Origin: CALAGJ01 sp964293305 | Lineage (GTDB): Bacteria; Bacteroidota; Bacteroidia; Chitinophagales; Chitinophagaceae | Length of the DNA: 64,000 nt | Assembly (NCBI GenBank): GCA_964293305.1 | Contig: CAXYYO010000007.1 | Span: 1 to 64,000 of the forward strand | Reading direction: 5' to 3' | Part shown: positions 34,942 to 42,184 of the stretch, in pieces | How positions within the stretch are numbered: position 1 is the stretch's first letter | Layout of the letters: the number at the start of each line of letters is the position of its first letter | Made by a program: the position numbers and the translations under genes | Notes under the pieces: model-generated | The model's database searches: none | What the model saw: only the letters and a program-made list of their open reading frames with translations | What the model was told of the DNA's origin: nothing

Positions 34942-35628
34942 CTATGGTGAAACCAGGTCAGATACGGTAGCGGATACTTTTACACCGGGCAACTTTATTG
35001 GTGCCCCAATTTGTGCAACAAACCCACCTTCTACTTCCCCTGTTTTAAAAGTTGTAAAACCAATACGATATAATCCAACTGTAAGTGCACGTAGTGGATC
35101 GCTTACAGTACTACTTACCCTCATTACAGAATTGTATGCATTTCCAGAGGGCTGCTCGGGAAGTTCTCCACTATCATCGTTATAGCCCAATCTTACCCAA
35201 TTGGCTTCATTAATTTTAGTTGTAACATCATTTAGTGAAATGATATTTACTGCTCTTTCTAAGGTAACCCATGTGTCAAAAAAGTTGTTATTTTCTGTTT
35301 TGTTGGAATCATAGGTTGCGCTCTTAAAATCTCCTTCTTCAGGAGTCATTCCAGTGGGAATTGGAGAAATCATTCTTACACCTATTTCAGGTGCTGCAAT
35401 GGGTATCCATAGATATACATAATAATAGTTTTTACCACCTTTCACTTCATCTGGCTTTGTGCCGGGCTTGATGTATCCATAATAACTTGTGACAGAGGTG
35501 TAAGGTATTCTGATATCTTTTTTCAAAATAGTTTTCATGCCTAAATCTGCACCAAATTTTGGAATTTTTTGTGCAAAAGCATGTACATTAATAAAATGAA
35601 TAATTAAAAGTAGAAAAATCTTTCTCAT
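34942..35628 (-). CDS. LipL32-like secreted protein
   Basis: 228 aa with a signal peptide ending A-F-A-Q (about residue 20) and no lipobox Cys. The mature protein matches Leptospira LipL32 block by block from memory: Y-Y-G-Y-I-K-P-G near 49 (LipL32 Y-Y-G-Y-V-K-P-G), Y-L-W-I-P then E-I-G-V-R-M-I-S-P near 72-88 (Y-V-W-I-P, E-M-G-V-R-M-I-S-P), F-F-D-T-W near 115 (W-F-D-T-W), Y-N-S near 165, and G-L-Y-R-I-G-F-T-T-F-K-T-G-E-V near 185 (G-L-Y-R-I-S-F-T-T-Y-K-P-G-E-V), ending with P-I-K-L-P-G-V. The Asp-rich stretch linked with calcium in Leptospira is missing. LipL32 is a surface lipoprotein of unknown essential function; here the product is probably periplasmic or released. The gene has its own promoter and terminator. 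Confidence 0.85.
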   Translation of the reverse strand: MRKIFLLLIIHFINVHAFAQKIPKFGADLGMKTILKKDIRIPYTSVTSYYGYIKPGTKPDEVKGGKNYYYVYLWIPIAAPEIGVRMISPIPTGMTPEEGDFKSATYDSNKTENNNFFDTWVTLERAVNIISLNDVTTKINEANWVRLGYNDDSGELPEQPSGNAYNSVMRVSSTVSDPLRALTVGLYRIGFTTFKTGEVEGGFVAQIGAPIKLPGVKVSATVSDLVSP

Positions 35629-35638
35629 TGTTTTTTTT

Positions 35639-35668
35639 CAAAATTATTATTGAGTTTATTTCAATAAT
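35639..35668 (-). promoter_or_regulatory. LipL32-like gene promoter with operator-like inverted repeat
   Basis: On the minus strand TAATTTTG (35639-35646) matches the -7 consensus TAnnTTTG and lies about 10 nt upstream of the ATG. Directly upstream is a perfect 8-7-8 inverted repeat, ATTATTGA / TCAATAAT (35646-35668), between the -7 and -33 positions, where a repressor would act. No regulator gene is adjacent. In AT-rich DNA such a repeat can arise by chance. Confidence 0.4.
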
Positions 35669-35873
35669 TCCCCTACTTACATCTGATGGAAATAGTTTAA
35701 TAACTGAATATAGAATTCTTACAATTGTCTAGCATTAAAATTTAAAATTTTAAATTGCGTTAAATCAGTTATAATCTTAACTTCATCATTCATTATTAAT
35801 AGGTCTTCAGTTATTATGCATAATCATACTTTATGCTCCATTTGTTATATTTACACTTTATCTACTTTATAAT

Positions 35874-37778
35874 ATGCATAAAAGAATACATTGTTTTTTC
35901 TTACTGATTCTTATTTTTATAGGTAATATTTATTTTTCCCCAACCCAGGTTTTGGCACAGAGGAATGTATGTAATATGCAGCTTGAAGCCATTCATCAAC
36001 ATAGTCGGTTTTTAATCAATTTTGATACCCTATCTGCGCAGCAACTTGCATCAAAATATCTTGCTGAACAAGGAACCTGCAAGGGCATTGGATTCTTTTT
36101 GACCATCTGGAATTTGATTGATAAAAGGGATACAGTTGCAACTACAAAAAAGACTGATGAGTATTTAAGATATTTAAAAGAAATACAAGCTGATAGCTCC
36201 TTATATGCAAATTATTATACCATTAAAGCAAGGAAATATATTTTTATTGATGCTGATTATTCCGAGGCCTTATCCAGTCAGCTCAATGCCATGCGTATTT
36301 TAGAGAGTCAAAAGGATACTTCATTATATATACAAAATTTGATATGGGCAGGTGTAACCTGGTATAGAATGGGTGATATAAAGAAAATGCAGTCATATAG
36401 AACAAAGGCTACTCACTTACTGCCATTAGTGGCTGATTATCCCAGAAAAGCTGAACATTTATGCATATTGTCATCCATGTATTATATAAGAAAAGGAAGT
36501 GATGAGCATACAAAAGGACAGTTGGATACAGCATGTTTTTTTGGGGAAATGGCACTAGAAAAAGCAAAATTATTTAAAAACTCTGTAGCTGAGTTAGATA
36601 GCTATATTGCTTTATCAGCTATTGCAAGTTTTAGAAAAAACGACGTATTGGCATTGACATATCTGGATACTGCATTGCGCAGAGCGCAACCCTTTAAACA
36701 TGATAAAGCAATAGCAGGAGTTTATCAAAATATTTCTATCATTTATAGAAAGCAAGGAAATTTTAATTTGGCAGCAAGATATGCAGATTCAGCTGTGCCA
36801 TTTTTTGTGCGTTTTGCAAGTCCATCATTACTTGCAAGTGGATACTCTTCTCAATATCAGGCTTACAAAGGTTTAGGTGATTATCAAGAAGCATTGATGG
36901 CATTTGAAGCTAGTACAAAAATTAATGACAGTTTACTAAGTCTCGAAAAAACAAAAAAAGTTAATGAGTTGGAATTAAAATACAATCAATCTATAAATGA
37001 GCAGAAGATATTGACATTGCAAAATCGACAGCAGATGTATCTATTTTTAGCCATATTCCTATTTATGGCAATTGCTGTGGCAGTGATCATGGTGAGGCAA
37101 AAAAATCTTACCCAAAAACAAAAAATATTAGAAGCAGAGCAACGGCTAAATAGAGCACGCATGAATCCCCATTTTTTCTTTAATGCATTGGCATCGCTGC
37201 AGCAATTGGCTCATGAAAAAACCGATAATATGGAATTGGTATCCAGCCTTGCAAAATTTTCGCATATCATGCGTGATACACTAGAAAGCACATATAAAGA
37301 GTTTATTGTACTACAGGATGAAATGGATTTTCTACAGCAATACTTGAGTTTACAACAAATGAGATTATCGCACAGGTTTGCATTCGAAATCCAAGCCAAT
37401 GAATCTATAGAAACTGATGATATTGCCATTCCTCCAATGATTATACAACCTTTTGTAGAAAATGCAATTGAACATGGTTTGTATGAGAATGATCGGCAAG
37501 GAAATTTATCCATAATGTTTAAGCAAGAAGAGAAGCATCTCATTGTTATAATTGACGATAATGGAACTGGTTTGAAAGAGAAGACTAATTCATCTCAACA
37601 TATATCAAGGGCTATACAAATAATTAAAGACAGAATTTATTTATTAAATGAAAGTTTAAAAACAAATGCTTCATTTTCTATTAATAATAAACTACATGAA
37701 GCTGGTGTACAGGTTAAAATAATCTTACCATTACTTCATATTCATGAGGTAAGTGTACCGTCAAATGCTATAAGTTGA
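35874..37778 (+). CDS. LytS-type sensor histidine kinase with periplasmic TPR domain
   Basis: 634 aa. Signal-like helix at about 8-28, then tetratricopeptide-type helical repeats through about 370 (expected outside the inner membrane), a coiled segment (E-K-T-K-K-V-N-E-L-E-L-K), and one transmembrane helix at 388-407. The cytoplasmic His_kinase domain has the phospho-acceptor H433 in R-M-N-P-H-F-F-F-N-A-L, and the ATPase part shows P-F-V-E-N-A-I-E-H-G-L and D-D-N-G-T-G. It is the sensor for the LytTR regulator that starts 3 nt after its stop. The signal is unknown. Confidence 0.92.
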   Translation: MHKRIHCFFLLILIFIGNIYFSPTQVLAQRNVCNMQLEAIHQHSRFLINFDTLSAQQLASKYLAEQGTCKGIGFFLTIWNLIDKRDTVATTKKTDEYLRYLKEIQADSSLYANYYTIKARKYIFIDADYSEALSSQLNAMRILESQKDTSLYIQNLIWAGVTWYRMGDIKKMQSYRTKATHLLPLVADYPRKAEHLCILSSMYYIRKGSDEHTKGQLDTACFFGEMALEKAKLFKNSVAELDSYIALSAIASFRKNDVLALTYLDTALRRAQPFKHDKAIAGVYQNISIIYRKQGNFNLAARYADSAVPFFVRFASPSLLASGYSSQYQAYKGLGDYQEALMAFEASTKINDSLLSLEKTKKVNELELKYNQSINEQKILTLQNRQQMYLFLAIFLFMAIAVAVIMVRQKNLTQKQKILEAEQRLNRARMNPHFFFNALASLQQLAHEKTDNMELVSSLAKFSHIMRDTLESTYKEFIVLQDEMDFLQQYLSLQQMRLSHRFAFEIQANESIETDDIAIPPMIIQPFVENAIEHGLYENDRQGNLSIMFKQEEKHLIVIIDDNGTGLKEKTNSSQHISRAIQIIKDRIYLLNESLKTNASFSINNKLHEAGVQVKIILPLLHIHEVSVPSNAIS

Positions 37779-37781
37779 TTT

Positions 37782-38522
37782 ATGAAAATATTAATTGTTG
37801 ATAATGAAGCCCCACTGCGGCAGATTTTAAGGAAGATGCTTCATCATCAATTTCCGCAATTGGAGGTTATAGAAGCCACCGGTGTACAGGAGGGTGTAAA
37901 ATACATTCAGGAAATAAAACCTGCTATTGTTTTCTTAGATATTGAAATGGATGATGGTACCGGCTTTGACTTGCTGGAGCAAACTGCTAATCGCAATTTT
38001 CAACTCATATTTACCACAGCATACAATCAATATGCAATGCGTGCATTCAGGTTTAGTGCCCTTGATTATTTGCTCAAACCTATAGACCCAGAAATACTAC
38101 GGGAAAGTATGCAAAGGGCTATAAGTAGGATCCAAGAAAAAAATTTACATGCACAAGTGGAAGTATTACTAAATCAGATGAAACCTAGTAATAGAGATAA
38201 GAAAATTGTTTTGAAAGATAGTGATGCTGCCTATTTTGTAAAAGTGGCAGATATTATATGCTGCGAAGCTCAAGGGCCTTATACCCGCTTTTATGTGGAA
38301 AATATGCAACCTCTTATTATTTCAAAAAATCTGAAAGAATATGAAACCCTCTTAGAACCTGAGGGCTTTATCCGCATACACCATGCTACGCTGGTGAATC
38401 GGTCTAAAGTTATTAAGTTCAATAAAATGGATGGTGGTAGCCTATTATTATCGAATGGATTAAATATGCCGATATCACAAAGGAAAAAGGAATATGTTTT
38501 AAAATCCATGGAAGAAAAATAA
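37782..38522 (+). CDS. LytTR-family response regulator
   Basis: 246 aa. Receiver domain 1-120 with acidic pocket in L-I-V-D-N-E, phospho-acceptor D53 in I-V-F-L-D-I-E-M, and K99 in L-L-K-P-I-D. A LytTR DNA-binding domain follows (about 140-246): I-I-C-C-E-A-Q-G-P-Y-T-R-F-Y, F-I-R-I-H-H-A-T-L-V-N. It forms an operon with the upstream kinase (3-nt gap). Targets are unknown; LytTR regulators often control neighbouring envelope genes. Confidence 0.93.
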   Translation: MKILIVDNEAPLRQILRKMLHHQFPQLEVIEATGVQEGVKYIQEIKPAIVFLDIEMDDGTGFDLLEQTANRNFQLIFTTAYNQYAMRAFRFSALDYLLKPIDPEILRESMQRAISRIQEKNLHAQVEVLLNQMKPSNRDKKIVLKDSDAAYFVKVADIICCEAQGPYTRFYVENMQPLIISKNLKEYETLLEPEGFIRIHHATLVNRSKVIKFNKMDGGSLLLSNGLNMPISQRKKEYVLKSMEEK

Positions 38523-38590
38523 ATTGCTGTACAACTGCCAATACATGTTGCCAAATCTTTTGTCTTTGACTGCTTTCGCTAATAGTCAGC

Positions 38591-38677
38591 GTGAGGGATT
38601 GTAGTGGAAAGCCCGGAGCCATGAGGCACGAATGGTGAGGACTTGTAGCGTAAAGCCCGACCCACAGGGACACGCCC
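38591..38677 (+). repeat. two tandem copies of a ~44-bp dispersed extragenic repeat
   Basis: Unit A starts at 38591 (GTGAGGGATTGTAGTGGAAA, then GCCCG) and unit B at 38635 (GTGAGGACTTGTAGCGTAAA, then GCCCG). The two agree over GTGAGG--TTGTAG-G-AAAGCCCG and again near their ends (G-CACG / GACACG). The block is clearly more GC-rich than its surroundings and lies between convergent genes. A third, shortened copy is at 58405-58439. Confidence 0.7.
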
Positions 38678-38782
38678 AAATACAATTTACTTTCTATAAT
38701 GAGATATTCAATATTCGAAGTGTCCAAAAATGGGCAAAGTGTTTTTTGCGATTACAACGCTTGATAGCACAATGGCGTATGC

Positions 38783-39412
38783 CTAAAATTTGGTGTATAA
38801 AATGTATTTTTCCATAAACCATTCTTCTTTAAAAATATCACTGATTTCAAATACTTGTGGATGTAGGTTACTGTCTGAAATTTCTGCAGCTAGATCGCCT
38901 CCTTTTAAACATATCAAACCATTTACGGCATCCTTGTTTTTTGTTTTGCGAAGTAATGGCTTAGCCCACTGCCATAAATCTTTTATAGGTGCAACAGCAC
39001 GGCTTAAAACTACATCAAATTTTTGTGTTTTAATATCTTCTGCTCTGGTATGGATTGTTTTTATATTTTCAATGTTAAGATTGCTACAAACTGCATCAAT
39101 CACTTTAAGTTTTTTGCCAATACTATCTACCAATACAAATTCTACTTCGGGAAAATAAATAGCAAGTGGCACACCTGGAAAACCTCCGCCTGTGCCTATA
39201 TCTATAATTTTTGTACCGGGTGCAAAATCATAAACTGTGGCAATAGACAATGAGTGAAGCACGTGCTTGAGGTATAAGGAATCAATGTCTTTTCTTGAAA
39301 TAACATTGATCTGCTCATTCCACTCTGTATATACTCTTTCAAGTCCATTTATCTGTGTTAGTTGAAGTTCTGTAAATGCTGAAAAGTATTTATGGATGAT
39401 GGATGCTGACAT
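38783..39412 (-). CDS. rsmG: 16S rRNA (guanine-527-N7)-methyltransferase
   Basis: 209 aa Rossmann-fold methyltransferase. The SAM-binding motif I-I-D-I-G-T-G-G-G-F-P-G (about 69-80), the acidic motif V-L-V-D-S-I-G-K-K, and V-L-S-R-A-V-A (catalytic region, about 133) are diagnostic for RsmG/GidB. N-V-I-S-R-K-D near 36 is the conserved N-terminal substrate-binding block. It starts 2 nt after the stop of the KirBac gene, so the two are co-transcribed. Confidence 0.95.
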   Translation of the reverse strand: MSASIIHKYFSAFTELQLTQINGLERVYTEWNEQINVISRKDIDSLYLKHVLHSLSIATVYDFAPGTKIIDIGTGGGFPGVPLAIYFPEVEFVLVDSIGKKLKVIDAVCSNLNIENIKTIHTRAEDIKTQKFDVVLSRAVAPIKDLWQWAKPLLRKTKNKDAVNGLICLKGGDLAAEISDSNLHPQVFEISDIFKEEWFMEKYILYTKF

Positions 39413-39414
39413 AA

Positions 39415-40392
39415 TTATTTGTTTGTAATTTGTGTTAAGGAGGTTTCTTTGATATCGCTCAGCATATTGAGGTCTAAAATAGTGGTTGTATTATCTTCAC
39501 TTTCTTGATACATGGGTATAAAACGATAACCATATTTTATTTCTTTAAAAGTATAAGATGACCGCTGCAATACGGTATTGCTAAACACATCGTCAAAAGC
39601 CCTAATTAATATATAAATCTCCGTATCTGCATCAGCTAATTCTTTTTCAGTCATGCTGTATAATGGACTATTTTCATCTATTGGATATACTATAGTCCAA
39701 CTCATAGCCAATGAATCAATTCGCTTACGTTCTAATGGTAATTCAAAAAATTTAAAAACATCTTTACCATTTTCTTGTACTGTGAAAGCAATATTTACTC
39801 TTACTTCTACATCTGTGAGAATATGATTATCCTTTGTAGATACAAACCTAAACATAAAACCTGTGCCGCCCTGATAAGGGGCAATGACCCCATAATCACT
39901 AAAGCGTATAAATGCTTTTGGTCTGGAAAACCTTCCATAGATTAAGCCAGTGATGATAGCAAAAGATAATAATCCTGAAAGTGCTTCTAAAGACGCTATC
40001 ATATTTGCCAGATCTCCTACAGGATTTATTCTTCCATAACCCACCGTTGTAAATGTTTGTGAGCTGAAAAAAAACACTTCTATGAACCTGCCCCAACTAT
40101 CATTGGTTATCATACCCATAAACTCATGTGTACCCAATAAAAAATATACAACTGTAAAAATTAAATTGATCAGAGAAAAACCTAAAAAAATAATCAAGAC
40201 AAATTTTCCCGTTGGCATCATCAGCATATCATAATACAAACTCCTTCTTTCAAAATAATTCAACCCTTTTCTCTGCACATTAAAGCTGCCATCTCTATTG
40301 ATGAATCTACCACCTTGGCTGGTGGCATTTGCCCCAAAACCTGTATCGTTATTGGTCTTTAAGTTTGCCGTATTTCTTTTAAACAATGCCAT
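39415..40392 (-). CDS. KirBac-type inward-rectifier potassium channel
   Basis: 325 aa. Slide helix, then two membrane helices (about 63-87 and 130-150) around a pore with selectivity filter T116-V-G-Y-G120. The cytoplasmic immunoglobulin-like IRK domain starts at A-F-I-R-F-S-D-Y (about 164) and continues with M-F-R-F-V, E-V-R-V-N-I and S-W-T-I-V-Y-P-I-D-E-N-S-P-L-Y, all KirBac hallmarks. It conducts K+ across the inner membrane. Ligand gating by lipids is typical in the family. It precedes rsmG with a 2-nt gap. Confidence 0.92.
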   Translation of the reverse strand: MALFKRNTANLKTNNDTGFGANATSQGGRFINRDGSFNVQRKGLNYFERRSLYYDMLMMPTGKFVLIIFLGFSLINLIFTVVYFLLGTHEFMGMITNDSWGRFIEVFFFSSQTFTTVGYGRINPVGDLANMIASLEALSGLLSFAIITGLIYGRFSRPKAFIRFSDYGVIAPYQGGTGFMFRFVSTKDNHILTDVEVRVNIAFTVQENGKDVFKFFELPLERKRIDSLAMSWTIVYPIDENSPLYSMTEKELADADTEIYILIRAFDDVFSNTVLQRSSYTFKEIKYGYRFIPMYQESEDNTTTILDLNMLSDIKETSLTQITNK

Positions 40393-40693
40393 GTTATAAT
40401 TTTCAGCTATTCGTATTTAACCCAGAGGATGCAGTTGAAATTTATTAGGATACCGAGGCGCTGTATGCAAATGCATCTAAAACAGTTTTTGATTTTCTAA
40501 TAGTTTACTATTTTATGAGCCAAATATTAGTCTCAAACACTTAAATATATTGCCTTTCACCGTTTCATCACAAAGTCATCACCATATTCGAATTTTATTA
40601 ATAAACGATACAAAGCTATAGGAGTTAATTCCAAAAATGAGCAATCTTAAATTGAATACATTAATAAGTTGAAAAAAGCAGCATATTGCACCC
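40393..40693 (+). other. intergenic, no gene seen
   Basis: 301 nt between divergent KirBac and DUF456 genes. AT-rich with no coherent frame, no tRNA-like structure and no terminator; it should hold both promoters. Confidence 0.5.
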
Positions 40694-41176
40694 ATGGATA
40701 TTTTTTTAATGGTTCTGGGCTCTATTATGATCATTGTTGGTATTGTGGGAAGTGTGCTACCTATACTGCCCGGGCCGGCTATATGTTATGCAGCACTTTG
40801 GCTACAGCAAATGAGAGATGATCGACCTTTTACCAGTAAATTTTTAATAATTTGGGGTATCATTTTGTTGGTTGTAATTGGCCTTGATTATTTAGTGCCA
40901 GTAATAGGCACCAAAAAATTTGGTGGTAGTAAATACGGCGTGTGGGGCTGTGCTGTTGGATTTCTGGCTACATTTTGGCTAGGACCCTGGGGTATCATCA
41001 TTGGACCCTTGGCTGGTGCTTTTATTGGTGAAATGATTTATAGTAACAATACACATATAGCTATGAAAGCAGCAATGGGCAGCTTTCTTGGGTTTCTATT
41101 AAGTTCACTCCTAAAAATTATAGCCTGTATGGCTATGGGTTATTATTTGGCAATGAGTATTTGGCAAACAATTTAG
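40694..41176 (+). CDS. DUF456 membrane protein
   Basis: 160 aa with four hydrophobic segments rich in Gly. L-P-I-L-P-G-P-A-I-C-Y near 25-35, D-Y-L-V-P-V-I-G-T-K-K-F-G-G-S-K near 64-79, and G-P-L-A-G-A-F-I-G-E near 106 are the conserved glycine-rich loops of DUF456. Function is unknown. It has no close partner gene in the window. Confidence 0.85.
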   Translation: MDIFLMVLGSIMIIVGIVGSVLPILPGPAICYAALWLQQMRDDRPFTSKFLIIWGIILLVVIGLDYLVPVIGTKKFGGSKYGVWGCAVGFLATFWLGPWGIIIGPLAGAFIGEMIYSNNTHIAMKAAMGSFLGFLLSSLLKIIACMAMGYYLAMSIWQTI

Positions 41177-41447
41177 TGGATAGTATTTTTTCTGATTGAT
41201 TTTAAGCATGCATTGATATTTCGATGACATGTTTTATACACAGATTACATTTCACTAGTGCGTTTATCATCCATGCCTATCATATTTTGCATTCAAAGGG
41301 CTTTGTTTAGTTTGGGTATTGCTAATCAAGATCGATATTTAAAGTTATTTGTTTGCTAATTGTCAGTTTCCCGATTCCGAAAAACTTTTTCCCTTTTTTG
41401 ATTATCAAAAAAAAATTGAAATCTATGTTTGTAAAAACATAATTTGG

Positions 41448-41774
41448 ATGTGCAATTTTCAATACTTATATAAAGGCAACGAAGGATATATAGTAAAATG
41501 CAAAGATTGTGGTCAATACCAATTGGCTTTTGGCACTTCTATGCTCACATTGTCTCAACTGGATTATGAAACGCTGTATGGAATTTTATTGAGTAAATCT
41601 TCGTTGCATATAGATGCACATACTGAGCATACCAAATCTATAGTGATACCAACACCTGCCTACGGTTTATTCTTAATTCTAACCAAAAAAGAAGTTGCCT
41701 TATTATGTTCAATGCTTGAAAAAGCTGAGTGCGAATTGAAGGCGTTGTGTTTATTAAGTATGTTTAATAACTAA
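41448..41774 (+). CDS. small hypothetical protein, DUF6686-like
   Basis: 108 aa from the ATG at 41448; the upstream frame begins at TTG (41349) and its residues do not look coding. It has a C-K-D-C pair near residue 23 in V-K-C-K-D-C-G-Q-Y-Q-L-A-F-G-T, resembling the short Bacteroidota DUF6686 family (C-x-x-C followed by an F-G-T motif). The pair could bind metal but no second pair is present. Function unknown. Confidence 0.55.
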   Translation: MCNFQYLYKGNEGYIVKCKDCGQYQLAFGTSMLTLSQLDYETLYGILLSKSSLHIDAHTEHTKSIVIPTPAYGLFLILTKKEVALLCSMLEKAECELKALCLLSMFNN

Positions 41775-42184
41775 TACGTTAATTACAGAAAAAAATCCTA
41801 GTATTTATGAATACCTATCTCTTTATTGAGGTTTAGGATTGTGGAATCGATTTTAAATGTAAAGGCATTTGAATACACTTTTTAATATCGCTTTCCCAAT
41901 TACGAAACTCTATTTCCGCATTGGTTCATGATTTTATTTTAAAGTAATTCATTTTTGCACCGGCATAAAATAATTATAAAATACCATCAAATCACCGAAG
42001 TTATTTTATGGTTTATTGCTATCAATAGTTATAGATTTTTTTATTAAAACACAAGCAAGAATTTTTCTACCTCAAAATATGTAGAAGTATCTTGAAGAGG
42101 TCTAGAGTAGTGATTTTATAATTTTAAAATTGATAGAAGAAGAATTAAGACAAATTAATTGTTGACTGTGCCCAGTTCATCATT
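41775..42184 (+). other. intergenic upstream of the heme-uptake operon
   Basis: 410 nt with no open frame on either strand beyond a dozen codons. It holds the three-armed inverted-repeat structure at 41794-41840 and presumably the promoter of the TonB receptor gene, which I could not pin down. No convincing Fur box was seen. Confidence 0.5.
41794..41840 (-). other. three-armed stem structure (candidate RNA 3' end or terminator)
   Basis: Outer stem AATCCTA / TAGGATT (7 bp) encloses two small hairpins: GTATT-TATG-AATAC (41801-41814) and ATCTC-TTTATT-GAGGT (41817-41832, one wobble). On the minus strand the structure runs into a T7 tract (41789-41795), so it could end a minus-strand transcript. 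No minus-strand coding gene lies upstream. Confidence 0.3.

Noticed and set aside
34832..35185. A 117-codon plus-strand frame antisense to the end of the LipL32-like gene.
   Set aside because: It overlaps a clear homologue on the other strand and the terminator, and its residues look like a mirror of the coding strand.
20500..42178. The 15-mer GACTGTGCCCAGTTC occurs at 20500-20514 (end of dnaG) and at 42164-42178 (just upstream of the heme receptor gene).
   Set aside because: In 64 kb searched on both strands a few exact 15-mer pairs are expected by chance, and one copy is inside coding sequence; flanks do not match.
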